DNA of 64,000 nt from Alphaproteobacteria bacterium. GTDB taxonomy: Bacteria > Pseudomonadota > Alphaproteobacteria > MPNO01 > UBA2964. This document shows positions 28,970 through 37,697 of the stretch, piece by piece; positions within the stretch are counted from its first letter, which is position 1; each line of letters starts with the position of its first letter. The stretch covers positions 1 to 64,000 of the forward strand of contig WLWZ01000013.1 of NCBI GenBank assembly GCA_012103315.1. The letters are read 5' to 3'. Under the pieces are notes generated by a model. The model was given only the letters and a program-made list of their open reading frames with translations, was not told the origin of the DNA and made no database searches. Both the position numbers and the translations under genes were made by a program.

Positions 28970-29791
28970 CTACCGTCTCCGAAGAGATTTGCCCTGAGAA
29001 CATTGTGGCGTCCACGGGAAATTTCCGACTTTGTAAGTCTTGCCCTTCCCGGGATGGCAAATCGCACCATAAACCAAAATATCGGCACCTCGGCATCCAC
29101 AGTATTTAGGGTTGGAAGGCTTGGACTTGCGCCTGACGACACCCCTCATCCGAATATCATCGGTGTTCCCTGCCTCAATACCGCCACGTCCACGCCGTTT
29201 AACACCGGTTGAAGAGCCACGTCCGGCACTCCGCGCCCGGTTTGTCGTGACACCTGTGGGCTTGCCGGTTGATCGGGGCCGCGTCTTGCCTCGCGACTTC
29301 TGCTGTTGCCGTCGCCGCCACGCTTCGGCTGCTGCTTTCGGGTCATATCCGGCCGCTTTTTTACGCGGAGACGGCCGTCTCACCGGCGTGCGCGTTGTTC
29401 GCGTGTTCCTTGGCGCAGCACGCCGCTGTTGACGCAACTGTTGTCTTTGACGTTTCTGTAGCTGCTCCCGGCGCCATTGTTCCAGCTGCTGCCGCTCTGC
29501 CTGCTGTTTACGCTGTAGCAGCTGGCGCTGCCGTTGCTGCCTTAGCTGCTGCTGCCGTTGCAAGTTTTTCCAGTAATTTGGATCATTGGTATTGCCACGT
29601 TGCCGCGAGGTATTAGTCGGCGGTCTATAACGTTGCTGTTGCCTTTGGTTTTGCTGAATGCGCTGCTGCAGCTCAAGCAATTGACGCGTATAGTCGGTGT
29701 ACTGGGCCGCCGCTGATGACGGTAGCAGGCTGGTCATCAGGAAACCGGCAACAATTGCCATCAAAAAGTAGATTTTCAAAAGGCCGGTCAC
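28970..29791 (-). CDS. Gln/Arg-rich low-complexity secreted protein with Cys-rich tail
   Basis: This 273-residue protein has a signal peptide of about 29 residues ending SSAAAQ. The mature protein is almost entirely Gln, Arg and Lys from about residue 38 to 200 and is predicted disordered and strongly basic. The last ~45 residues form a distinct module with a CGC pair and two further cysteines, plus GADILVYGAICHPGKG. The start is a GTG with AGGA six bases upstream. I know of no family match. The strong positive charge suggests binding to polyanions such as LPS, teichuronic-like polymers or DNA, but that is inference. It lies ~90 bases upstream of the FecR-like gene on the same strand. Confidence 0.7.
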   Translation of the reverse strand: MTGLLKIYFLMAIVAGFLMTSLLPSSAAAQYTDYTRQLLELQQRIQQNQRQQQRYRPPTNTSRQRGNTNDPNYWKNLQRQQQLRQQRQRQLLQRKQQAERQQLEQWRREQLQKRQRQQLRQQRRAAPRNTRTTRTPVRRPSPRKKAAGYDPKAAAEAWRRRQQQKSRGKTRPRSTGKPTGVTTNRARSAGRGSSTGVKRRGRGGIEAGNTDDIRMRGVVRRKSKPSNPKYCGCRGADILVYGAICHPGKGKTYKVGNFPWTPQCSQGKSLRRR

Positions 29792-29821
29792 GATACTTCC
29801 TTCTTTCTACGCCGTTCCAAA

Positions 29822-29837
29822 CATATCAGACGATATG
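29822..29837. promoter_or_regulatory. Short palindrome in a divergent promoter region
   Basis: CATATC and GATATG form a perfect six-base inverted repeat around a four-base spacer. It lies between the divergent Gln/Arg-rich protein gene and the first dioxygenase alpha gene. It could be an operator, but chance is possible. Confidence 0.25.
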
Positions 29838-29996
29838 ATACACAATTCAGCCCCTGAACGCCATTAATCGCTGGAATGCTTTAGCGCAATAGCCGCTCCC
29901 CCATTCCCCAAACAATTGATTTATCGCGGCTAACCCGCCAAGCTGCATCCCGCAATATTTGGACACCAAAATAGCAAATAAATTTGTGAGATAAGC

Positions 29997-31319
29997 ATGA
30001 GCTGGACCACCGAACAGTTAGCCGGGCTGGTTGAACCCGACCGCGCGCACCGCAAAGCCTATACCGACCCCGAAATTTTCGATCTGGAGATGGAGCGTAT
30101 CTTTGAACGCACCTGGATTTATGTCGGGCATGAAAGCCAAGTTAAAAACCCCGGCGATTACTACCTCGCGCAGATCGGTCGGCAGCCCGTCGTGATGGTT
30201 CGCGATCAACAGGGCCAGGTCCATGTGCTGTACAATCGCTGTCCGCATCGCGGCGCCCAACTGTGCTCAGCCCGCAGCGGCAACGCCGGCAACCATTTTT
30301 ACTGCTCCTACCATGCCTGGACATTTCACCTTGATGGCAAGCTCGAAAGCATGCCCGCGAAGCAAGGCTATGACGGGACCAACTTGGATTTTGACAATCC
30401 AGAGTTCAGCGTGTCCCGACCAGCCCGAACCGATAACTATCGCGGGTTCTGGTTCGCCAGCCTGTCCGACGACGGCGTGGATCTAAAAACCCATCTCGGC
30501 GAGTCCGCTGCCGCCTTTGATCAGCTGATCGATCGAGCGCCCGGCAAAGAGACTGAAATTGTCGGCAGTTGTTTTCGGATGGTCCAACAATCGAACTGGA
30601 AGATCTTTCTCGAAAACCAGCTCGACTCGTCGCACCCTGGCGTGACCCATGAGTCCACCGGCAAGGCGGCCCAACATCTCGAAAAGACTATTCGCGAAGA
30701 TGGCAGAGACGTACCGATGGAACTGGCTTTTCTCTCCGATCTCGCGCGGCTCGGTCATGATGGTTGGACTAAATTCGGCACCGTCGGATACCGAAACGGC
30801 CATAGCAGTCTCGAAGGCTATATGGGATTGCGCCCGGACGCCCCGGACACCACCGAATATGTCCGTCGGATGTATGAGGCCTATGGCGAGAAAAAAGCAG
30901 AGGAAATTCTCGGCATCAATATTCATCACATGCTGGTTTATCCTTGCATGTCGATCCAACCGCCGTTGCAGCAGCTCCGCACCATCCGGCCATTGGGAGC
31001 AGACCGGACGATGACGGAGATTTGGCATTTCCGGTTGAAAGACGCCCCGGAAGCGATCTATCGCCGATCGCTGACTTATTATTATCTGGTCAACTCACCC
31101 TCGACGATGGTCAATGCCGACGACCTGTTTAACTGGTGGAAATGCCAGCACGGTCTGGAATCATCTGCCAGCGAATGGGTCAGCTTTCATCGCAATGCCG
31201 GACAGGATGAGGATCACGATGGCATCACCCGGTCTGCCCCCGATAGCATGAGCGAAATGCCGCTGCGCCATATGATGCATGCGTGGCGTGATTATATGAC
31301 CTCTGGCGAGGGAGTCTGA
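29997..31319 (+). CDS. Rieske aromatic-ring-hydroxylating dioxygenase, alpha subunit (pair 1)
   Basis: This 440-residue catalytic subunit has a Rieske [2Fe-2S] site with Cys82-x-His84 and Cys103-x2-His106 (18-residue spacing). The mononuclear iron site is in ENQLDSSHPGVTH (His213, His218), with a likely Asp ligand in a VNADDLFNWW segment near residue 370. Such enzymes add both atoms of O2 to an aromatic ring, giving a cis-dihydrodiol. It is cytoplasmic. The beta subunit gene starts three bases downstream. No ferredoxin or reductase gene is adjacent, so electrons must come from proteins encoded elsewhere. It is paralogous to the protein at 38980. The ring substrate is unknown. Confidence 0.93.
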   Translation: MSWTTEQLAGLVEPDRAHRKAYTDPEIFDLEMERIFERTWIYVGHESQVKNPGDYYLAQIGRQPVVMVRDQQGQVHVLYNRCPHRGAQLCSARSGNAGNHFYCSYHAWTFHLDGKLESMPAKQGYDGTNLDFDNPEFSVSRPARTDNYRGFWFASLSDDGVDLKTHLGESAAAFDQLIDRAPGKETEIVGSCFRMVQQSNWKIFLENQLDSSHPGVTHESTGKAAQHLEKTIREDGRDVPMELAFLSDLARLGHDGWTKFGTVGYRNGHSSLEGYMGLRPDAPDTTEYVRRMYEAYGEKKAEEILGINIHHMLVYPCMSIQPPLQQLRTIRPLGADRTMTEIWHFRLKDAPEAIYRRSLTYYYLVNSPSTMVNADDLFNWWKCQHGLESSASEWVSFHRNAGQDEDHDGITRSAPDSMSEMPLRHMMHAWRDYMTSGEGV

Positions 31320-31321
31320 TC

Positions 31322-31858
31322 ATGGAAGATGTTGCTCAGCTTCTCGCAGGCCGCGACCCATTCGCCGTCGCCAATGTCAGCACAGAGACCCAACGTACCG
31401 CCGAACAGTTCTTATACCGACAGGCTGAACTGCTCGATGAGAAGCAGTGGGACAACTGGTTCGCTTTGTTCGCTGATGACGGGTTCTACTGGATGCCAGC
31501 AGAAGAGGATCAAACGGAAGGTGACGGCCAGCCGAATATCTTCTGGGAAAGTCACGATCTGATGCTGATGCGGGTTGCCCGCAATGAGCACCCGCGGGCT
31601 CATAGCCAGGCACCGCATAACCGTCTCTGTCATGTCGTCTCAAACGTGATCGTGGAAAGTGAAGAGGCGAATGGCGACTTGGTCGTCCGGTCACGGTTTC
31701 ATTGCGCCGAGTATCTTCGCTATGAGGTCCGCAATTTCACCGGCAAGTATCGGCATTACCTGCGCAAGACCGGTGACGGATACCAGATCGCGGTACAGCG
31801 GGTCGACCTCGTCAATCGCGAAGGACCGTATGAATATGTTCTACAGTGGTGGCTTTAA
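31322..31858 (+). CDS. Aromatic-ring-hydroxylating dioxygenase, beta subunit (pair 1)
   Basis: This 178-residue SnoaL/NTF2-fold small subunit contains EQFLYRQAELLDEKQWDNW and DDGFYWMPAEED, the usual beginning of dioxygenase beta subunits, and ends with the RVDLVNREGPYEY region. It stabilises the alpha3beta3 hexamer and has no catalytic metal. The gene directly follows the alpha gene. Its stop codon lies one base from the stop of the convergent CTERM gene, with no room for a terminator between them, so transcripts may overlap. Confidence 0.92.
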   Translation: MEDVAQLLAGRDPFAVANVSTETQRTAEQFLYRQAELLDEKQWDNWFALFADDGFYWMPAEEDQTEGDGQPNIFWESHDLMLMRVARNEHPRAHSQAPHNRLCHVVSNVIVESEEANGDLVVRSRFHCAEYLRYEVRNFTGKYRHYLRKTGDGYQIAVQRVDLVNREGPYEYVLQWWL

Positions 31859-31859
31859 G

Positions 31860-32540
31860 TTAGTGACGGCGGCGTAGCGCGACAGCGCCCATAAAGCCAA
31901 GCATCAACAACGGCAACCCAACCGGCGGGACAGGCACAGCGGCGGGAGCATCTGCGAGCGTTAAAGTACTCGCATTAAATGTCAGATCAGTGATGTACTC
32001 TTCGCCAAAAGTAACATTCACAACTTCACCGCTGCCGGGGTTAACGCCACCGGTATTATTGGAATTGCGAATACTGCCTGTGCCATCCGAGTGGAGCTGA
32101 AACAAAGCCGGGTGATATCGCCCGGTGCCGACCTCGCGGCCGTCAAAGATGAAATCGCCGACTAGGTCAGAGACTTGCAACCCGTCGGTGAGGTCGGCGC
32201 CTACCGCCACTTCAAAGGATAACGAACTTCCCTGGGTATAAAATTCTGCACCACCGATGGATCGAACGAGATTAAAAGCCGGAAACCCGGACGGCGTCAC
32301 ATCAAGCGTCCCAAACACATTATAGTCCACACCGTTGAGTGTCGGGTCTGAGTAAACCGTCCCCGCAGTGAGCGGACCCGCAATATCAATACCGAAGGCG
32401 AAGGTCGTGACGTTACTGAAAACCGGTGTCAGCCCAAAGTCGGCCGCTTCAAAGCTGATCACGAAGGCCTGCGCCGAATTGAGATTCAGACAAAGACAGC
32501 ACGTGGCCAAGGCTCTGAGTGCGTGTTTCCTAATCGACAT
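31860..32540 (-). CDS. VPLPA-CTERM exosortase-substrate protein
   Basis: This 226-residue exported protein has a signal peptide (about residues 1-28, ending NSAQA) and a C-terminal sorting signal: a VPVPPVGLPLLML proline motif, a hydrophobic segment and the basic tail ALRRRH. This is the VPLPA-CTERM variant seen in alphaproteobacteria, processed by an exosortase/archaeosortase-type enzyme encoded elsewhere. The mature part is beta-rich with no recognised domain. I chose the ATG at 32540 because AGGAA lies just upstream and because the signal peptide begins there. The frame open to 32630 adds an unlikely leader. It is convergent with the dioxygenase beta gene. Confidence 0.85.
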   Translation of the reverse strand: MSIRKHALRALATCCLCLNLNSAQAFVISFEAADFGLTPVFSNVTTFAFGIDIAGPLTAGTVYSDPTLNGVDYNVFGTLDVTPSGFPAFNLVRSIGGAEFYTQGSSLSFEVAVGADLTDGLQVSDLVGDFIFDGREVGTGRYHPALFQLHSDGTGSIRNSNNTGGVNPGSGEVVNVTFGEEYITDLTFNASTLTLADAPAAVPVPPVGLPLLMLGFMGAVALRRRH

Positions 32541-32545
32541 AAGGC

Positions 32546-32550
32546 TTCCT
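32546..32550 (-). promoter_or_regulatory. Ribosome binding site deciding the CTERM protein start
   Basis: AGGAA on the minus strand lies five bases before the ATG at 32540. It separates the true signal peptide start from two upstream in-frame Met codons. Confidence 0.65.
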
Positions 32551-32708
32551 AAAATTGCAGCGTGCAGGATACGCATACGATAGACGTCATAATGTCTTGA
32601 GTCCGTTAATGAGTCCATCCAGAAGCGCACGACCTCGCTATCCAGATCGCGGTGGCGTAAACTGCGGCTATACGAGCCATCACTAACACGTTCCGGGTCC
32701 TAAACAGC

Positions 32709-33569
32709 ATGGCACTTTTCAAATCAGATGCGACGAAAGGCATCTGCATCATGATCATCGGTGCCGGTGTACTGTCGATGAACGACGCGGCCTCAAAATA
32801 TCTCGCCGAGTCCTATCCCATGGGACAGGTACTAGCGCTTAGGCAAATAGCGGCCTTGCTGATGATCCTCGCCTATGTCTGGTGGACGGATTCATGGAGC
32901 GATTTGCGGATCAACGACCGCGGTGGGCAAGCCTGGCGCGCCGTAATTCATGTCGGCAGTGCGGTGTTGATCATCTGGGCTTTGACTCTGCTCCCCATCG
33001 CGACGGTGACGGCCATTGTGTTTTCATCACCCATTATCGTTTTGATCTTCTCGATGAGCTTTCTCGGTGAAAGCGTCTCTTGGCGGCGCTGGATCGCCGT
33101 GATCATCGGTTTTGCAGGCGTGTTGGTGATCATCCGCCCCGGCGGTGTTGGCTTCGAATGGGCCCTATTGGTTGCTGTCGCTGCCGCTTTCGTCAGTGGG
33201 TTTCGCGATTTGATGACCCGGCGCCTGTCACGAACCGACACCTCGATTTCGATGTTATTCTGGGCGTCGGTGTTGTTGATTGCCCTGTCCCTCCTGACCA
33301 TTCCACTGGGCTGGAAACCCCTCACCCTCACCGCTTCCTTTTGGTTCGTTATCAATGGCGTGCTGAATGCGGGCGCGCACTTTTTGATGATTGAAGCTCT
33401 CCGGCTTGGTGATGCCGCGCTGGTGTCACCTTTTCGCTACACCGCGATCCTATGGGCGACGGCGACAGGATTTCTCGTCTGGCATCAACTTCCTGACACG
33501 CCGACCATGATCGGCGCCGCAATGTTGATTGCCAGCGGAATCATTATTATTAGGCGCAGCGCGAAATAG
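32709..33569 (+). CDS. EamA/DMT-family transporter
   Basis: This 286-residue inner-membrane protein has about ten hydrophobic segments in two EamA repeats (second from ~residue 150). The opening GVLSMNDAASKYLAESYPMGQVLALRQ is typical of DMT permeases, and the first repeat ends FLGESVSWRRWIAV. It lies inside the aromatic-degradation block and could move a substrate or intermediate. The Shine-Dalgarno is weak. It is divergent from the CTERM gene and convergent with the GST gene. The substrate is unknown. Confidence 0.88.
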   Translation: MALFKSDATKGICIMIIGAGVLSMNDAASKYLAESYPMGQVLALRQIAALLMILAYVWWTDSWSDLRINDRGGQAWRAVIHVGSAVLIIWALTLLPIATVTAIVFSSPIIVLIFSMSFLGESVSWRRWIAVIIGFAGVLVIIRPGGVGFEWALLVAVAAAFVSGFRDLMTRRLSRTDTSISMLFWASVLLIALSLLTIPLGWKPLTLTASFWFVINGVLNAGAHFLMIEALRLGDAALVSPFRYTAILWATATGFLVWHQLPDTPTMIGAAMLIASGIIIIRRSAK

Positions 33570-33589
33570 GGCGCGCGAGCTGACTCTGC

Positions 33590-34189
33590 TTAACTAGGCT
33601 GGCTCAGGATGAAAGATTGGCGTTTGAGAATCTCGGCGTACCAGCCGGAAAGCGCTGGATAGGTCTTCCCCCAGTCAGGAGCAACATCGCGGAATTCCAT
33701 ATAGCCGAGGGCACACGCCACGGCAATTTCACCCATCAACGGCGGGTCGTTGAAGTCGCCCGCCTGTTTGTCCAACGCCGCGAGCCCGGCAGCCATCTTC
33801 CCGGCCTGCCGGTCAATGACGGCCTGCGACCGTTGATCCTCAGGCTTCCGGCCTTCAAGTGCGACCGCAATCACCGCCTCGCCGAGACCATCTCCCAACG
33901 CTTCCAGTGTGAGAACCGCCCAGCGTTCGCTACCCTCCTCCGGGATCAGCTTCGGGCCATTATTCAGCGAATCCACATAGGCACAAATCACCGGCGAATC
34001 CATCAATACGTTGCCAGCATCGAGCACCGCCACTGGCACCTTTCCAAGCGGGTTCATGTCCGGGACGACCTCTGCCCGTTCTTCGCGCGTAAGGACCTGC
34101 CACTCCACCTCATCTCCAAGGCCGGTTTCATGCGCCGCGACCTGTACCTTTCGGGCATAGGGCGAATTGCTGGTAATATAACATTTCAT
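33590..34189 (-). CDS. Glutathione S-transferase
   Basis: This 199-residue GST has an N-terminal thioredoxin-like domain with NSPYARKV (likely catalytic Ser near residue 8), the cis-proline KVPV and the glutathione-binding MDSPVICAYVD motif. An all-helical C-terminal domain follows. GGAGAG lies upstream of the ATG. Many catabolic islands contain a GST that opens or dehalogenates ring products, and the neighbouring dioxygenases make that plausible, but a general detoxifying role is equally possible. It is cytoplasmic. Confidence 0.88.
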   Translation of the reverse strand: MKCYITSNSPYARKVQVAAHETGLGDEVEWQVLTREERAEVVPDMNPLGKVPVAVLDAGNVLMDSPVICAYVDSLNNGPKLIPEEGSERWAVLTLEALGDGLGEAVIAVALEGRKPEDQRSQAVIDRQAGKMAAGLAALDKQAGDFNDPPLMGEIAVACALGYMEFRDVAPDWGKTYPALSGWYAEILKRQSFILSQPS

Positions 34190-34261
34190 GTCACTCTCCG
34201 CTGAATTATGGACGGCTTCTGCCTGTCACTTGAAGCGAGACTATCACAAAGAACCGGAGTG

Positions 34262-36583
34262 CTAACCCTGCGCCGTCTGTATTGCCTGCCAGACCTTTTC
34301 CGGCGTTGCTGGCATATCGAGGGTCTCGATACCCAGCGGTGACAACGCATCAACCACAGCGTTCATAATCGCCGCCAGCGCGCCGACATTACCGGCCTCG
34401 CCCGCGCCTTTCACACCGAGCGGGTTGCGCTTGGTTGGCACCGGGTTATTGGCAAGATCAAAACTGCACATATCATCGGCGCGCGGCATGCCGTAATCGA
34501 GAAAAGACCCTGTCAGCATTTGCCCATCCGCATCATAGACAATCTGTTCGCTGAAAGCCTGACCAATTCCCTGGCCTATCCCGCCATGGACCTGGCCTTC
34601 CAGTGTCAGCTCGTTGATGACCGTACCGACATCATCGGTCACTGTGTATTTCAAAACATCGGTGACACCCGTATCAGGATCGATCTCCACCTCAACGACA
34701 TGGCAGCCATTGGGAAATGTCGGCACGCCCGGCTCAAACGTGTCGGTTGCGAACAGGCCGCGCTCCATCCCGTCCGGCAACAGGTCAGGCCGATAGGCAG
34801 CTTTGGCGACCTCTCGCATGCTCACCTGTTTGTCGGTGCCGACAACGGAAAAAGCGCTCTCGGCGAACTCGATGTCTGCCTCCGCGGCCTCCAAGAGATG
34901 CGCTGCAATCTTGGTCCCCTTATCGAGGATTTTATCGGCTGCCCGCCTTGTTGCGGAGCCACCGAGAATGGCAGTACGCGAAGCGTAGGAGCCGCCACCA
35001 AATGGTAGGTCATCGGTATTGCCATTGGATACTCGGATATCATCGGTATCGACCCCCAGCGCATCCGACACCAACACCTTGTACATTGTGTCGTGTCCCT
35101 GCCCCTGATCAGCGGACCCCGCGAGCACCGTTACCGAACCGGTTTGATCGAACTGGATCGCAACGGTCTCACCAAACATTTGAGCGGTTTGCTCAATAAA
35201 ATTGGCAATACCGATGCCGCGGAGTTTGCCTTCCTCACGAGCCACAACACGACGCGCTTCGAAACCATCATACGCGGCGCGCGCCAAAGTGTTTTCCATA
35301 TTCGCGTCAAACTCACCGCAATCCAGCGTATAGACCAGCCCGGTCTTGAATGGCATGTCCTCGGGCAACACCATGTTGCGTCGACGGATGGCAGCTCGGT
35401 CGATGTTCATCTCGCGTGCGGCATTATCGATCAACCGTTCAATGATATAGGCTGCTTCCGGTCGACCCGATCCTCTGAAGGGACCGTTGGGACTGGTATT
35501 GGTAAAGACAGCAGAAGACTGCGCGTAAATCAGGGGCGTTTTATAGGTTGCAGCCAATCCACCGAGATGGCTAACCGGAGAGATCGTACCAAACGGATCG
35601 AGCCAGGCGCCAATGCTGCAGATATTCTCGACTTTCAATGCCAGGAATTCACCGTCTTCACCCAGCGCCAGAACCGCTTCGGTAACCTGGTCGCGGTCAT
35701 GATAATCTGTGAGGTGGCCTTCGCTGCGCTCTGACATCCAGCGCACCGGACGGGCGAGCTTTCGGGCCGCCCATAAACAGGCATGGTTTTCCGGCGCATG
35801 GCCCTGCTTCATGCCAAAACTGCCGCCTACATCTGGCGACACCACATTCATCGCAGTTTCCGGCACCGCAAATATATCCGCAGCCAATGTGTTGCGAACC
35901 ATATGCGGCAGCTGGGTCTGGCCATAAAACGTGAAACGATCAAAGCGTGCGTCGTAATCACCAATACAGCCACGTGGCTCCATTGTATTGGCGGTGATGC
36001 GGTTGATCTTGGTATGAAAATGCGTGACGTGATGCGCTGTGGCGATGGCGGCCTCAACGGCTTCTTCATCCCCCGCCTCATGGTAATAGGCTTCGTTGTC
36101 CGGGCAGCCTTCATGGAGCTGAGGCGCGCTGTCAGCGCGGGCGGCGACACCCTCAGTCAGAACCGGCAACAACTCATATTCGACATCTATGTGTTCAGCA
36201 GCGTCCTTGCCCTGATCAACCATCTCCGCCACCACCATGGCAACAATGTCGCCAGTGACCTTTACGACATCAGGCTCTATCGCGTGCCGGACGGGAATAA
36301 ATTGCGGGCTGCCATCTCGCCTTGTTCGGGGTATGGGAAAGGAGTGCTGGCCATGACCATCGGCCACCCAATCGGCGCCGGTATAGATCGCGATAACGCC
36401 GGGCATTGCCTGTGCACCCTCAATATCGATACTGACGATCCGCGCATGGGCATGGGGCGAGCGCAGCATAAAGGCGTGGCATTCATTGGGCAGCTTGATG
36501 TCATCAACGTAACGGCCACCGCCCCGCAGCAATCGCGGATCTTCGGTGCGGGGCACTGGCTGCCCCATTGAAAACTGTCCCAC
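34262..36583 (-). CDS. Molybdenum hydroxylase large subunit (xanthine dehydrogenase family, CoxL-like)
   Basis: This 773-residue molybdopterin-binding subunit opens with GQPVPRTEDPRLLRGGGRYVDD, has a GPFRGSGRPEA active-site loop and ends with GVKGAGEAGNVGA, which contains the conserved catalytic Glu. The FRGSGR loop resembles the form II CoxL-like pattern rather than the AYxCSFR loop of true CO dehydrogenases, so CO oxidation is unlikely. These enzymes hydroxylate N-heterocycles, aldehydes or aromatic acyl-CoAs and need FAD and Fe-S partner subunits, which are absent next to it. I chose the GTG at 36583 with GGAGG just upstream; a TTG at 36595 is the other option. The gene lies downstream of the AbrB-type permease gene. 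Confidence 0.88.
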   Translation of the reverse strand: MGQFSMGQPVPRTEDPRLLRGGGRYVDDIKLPNECHAFMLRSPHAHARIVSIDIEGAQAMPGVIAIYTGADWVADGHGQHSFPIPRTRRDGSPQFIPVRHAIEPDVVKVTGDIVAMVVAEMVDQGKDAAEHIDVEYELLPVLTEGVAARADSAPQLHEGCPDNEAYYHEAGDEEAVEAAIATAHHVTHFHTKINRITANTMEPRGCIGDYDARFDRFTFYGQTQLPHMVRNTLAADIFAVPETAMNVVSPDVGGSFGMKQGHAPENHACLWAARKLARPVRWMSERSEGHLTDYHDRDQVTEAVLALGEDGEFLALKVENICSIGAWLDPFGTISPVSHLGGLAATYKTPLIYAQSSAVFTNTSPNGPFRGSGRPEAAYIIERLIDNAAREMNIDRAAIRRRNMVLPEDMPFKTGLVYTLDCGEFDANMENTLARAAYDGFEARRVVAREEGKLRGIGIANFIEQTAQMFGETVAIQFDQTGSVTVLAGSADQGQGHDTMYKVLVSDALGVDTDDIRVSNGNTDDLPFGGGSYASRTAILGGSATRRAADKILDKGTKIAAHLLEAAEADIEFAESAFSVVGTDKQVSMREVAKAAYRPDLLPDGMERGLFATDTFEPGVPTFPNGCHVVEVEIDPDTGVTDVLKYTVTDDVGTVINELTLEGQVHGGIGQGIGQAFSEQIVYDADGQMLTGSFLDYGMPRADDMCSFDLANNPVPTKRNPLGVKGAGEAGNVGALAAIMNAVVDALSPLGIETLDMPATPEKVWQAIQTAQG

Positions 36584-36588
36584 GACAT

Positions 36589-36593
36589 CCTCC
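36589..36593 (-). promoter_or_regulatory. Ribosome binding site deciding the molybdenum hydroxylase start
   Basis: A full GGAGG lies five bases before the GTG at 36583. It would overlap a start at the TTG at 36595, so the GTG start is preferred. Confidence 0.7.
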
Positions 36594-36650
36594 AAAGCTC
36601 ATGATCATCTTGAAAGAGATTGTCACCGTGCAAACGGCATTGATCAACCG

Positions 36651-37697
36651 TCAGAGCATCTTGCAGATCATCTTGGCCAGCATCGGGCCGGTAACGATCA
36701 CGACGAATAGCCGTATAGTCTGAAGCGCTAAAATAAAGGAGACATCGGCATTGCTCGACACGGCGATGATGGAAACGGCCTCAAGAGCACCCGGAATCGT
36801 CGCTAAAAATGCGGTCAGCGGATCGGTACCGATGAGCCAGACCAGCATCACTGCCGATAGGCCGCACAACGCGATAAGTGTCAGCGTGCCAAGGAGCATC
36901 ACCGGCAAAGCGCGGAACGCGTACCGGACCGTCTCTCGAGTGAAGCGCAAACCAACCCACAAACCGATAAGGGAGAACGCCGTGATAAGCAGCCACGGCG
37001 GCAGCGTAATCGTTAGAAAACCCAACCCCTGCAAAACGCCAGCTAAAAACAAAGGCACGAACACCGCTCCTGACGGCACTTTCAGCACCCGCGCGCCAAC
37101 AGCGCCAGCCGCGACCACCGCAATCGTTTTCAAGAGGTCCGGCAGTTGTTCGATGAAAGTTGACCCGGCGTCAGGTGCCTGCTCCGCCGCCCCAACACCA
37201 AAGATAAAGCGGGACACCAACGTCGCCACGACCATCACCATGACCACGCGCAGGAACTGCATAAAAGCGACCAACCGAGGATCCGCTCCGTACTCTTCAG
37301 CCATCGTTATCATGCCCGTGGCCGCTCCCGGCGAACATCCCCACGCCGCGGTGGTACCGGGCAACAACCCAGTGCGGGCGATCATCCAGCCGGCAAAAGT
37401 ACTGAACGCCACCGTCGTCGCCACGACCAGCAATATGGCTGCCCAGTCATTCGAAATTGTACCGAGAATGGAAGGGTCCAGAGCGCTCGCCACCAGCACA
37501 CCAACAACGGACTGCGACGCCAGCAAATAAGGCCGTGCCACTGAGAGCTTGGCCCCACGTACAGAAAACACCATGCCGGTCAGCATCGGCCCAATCAGAA
37601 ATGATGCCGGAAATCCCGTGAGTTGCAGAAGGAGGCTGACGACGACCGACGCCGCGATCAGCGCGATCCAGAGGTGGAGGGGTTTTAGGGAGCTCAT
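36651..37697 (-). CDS. AbrB-family (duplicated) membrane protein
   Basis: This 348-residue inner-membrane protein has about ten helices arranged as two similar halves. It carries LIGPMLTGMVFSVRGA and the glycine-rich CSPGAATGMITMAEEYGADPRLVAFMQFLR segment, characteristic of the membrane AbrB family (often misnamed ammonia monooxygenase or transcriptional regulator). Members are presumed transporters or regulators of unknown substrate. Its ATG overlaps the stop of the upstream Gfo/Idh/MocA gene in an ATGA junction, so the two are translationally coupled. It may move the product or substrate of that enzyme. Confidence 0.85.
   Translation of the reverse strand: MSSLKPLHLWIALIAASVVVSLLLQLTGFPASFLIGPMLTGMVFSVRGAKLSVARPYLLASQSVVGVLVASALDPSILGTISNDWAAILLVVATTVAFSTFAGWMIARTGLLPGTTAAWGCSPGAATGMITMAEEYGADPRLVAFMQFLRVVMVMVVATLVSRFIFGVGAAEQAPDAGSTFIEQLPDLLKTIAVVAAGAVGARVLKVPSGAVFVPLFLAGVLQGLGFLTITLPPWLLITAFSLIGLWVGLRFTRETVRYAFRALPVMLLGTLTLIALCGLSAVMLVWLIGTDPLTAFLATIPGALEAVSIIAVSSNADVSFILALQTIRLFVVIVTGPMLAKMICKML

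Noticed and set aside
34262..36583. Carbon monoxide dehydrogenase large subunit
   Set aside because: The active-site loop reads FRGSGR rather than the AYxCSFR loop with the Cys that binds copper in true CO dehydrogenases, and the partner subunits are missing.
35783..37530. Long plus-strand open frames opposite the molybdenum hydroxylase and AbrB-type genes
   Set aside because: They are antisense shadows. The minus-strand products carry clear family motifs, and the shadows have biased composition and no start signals.
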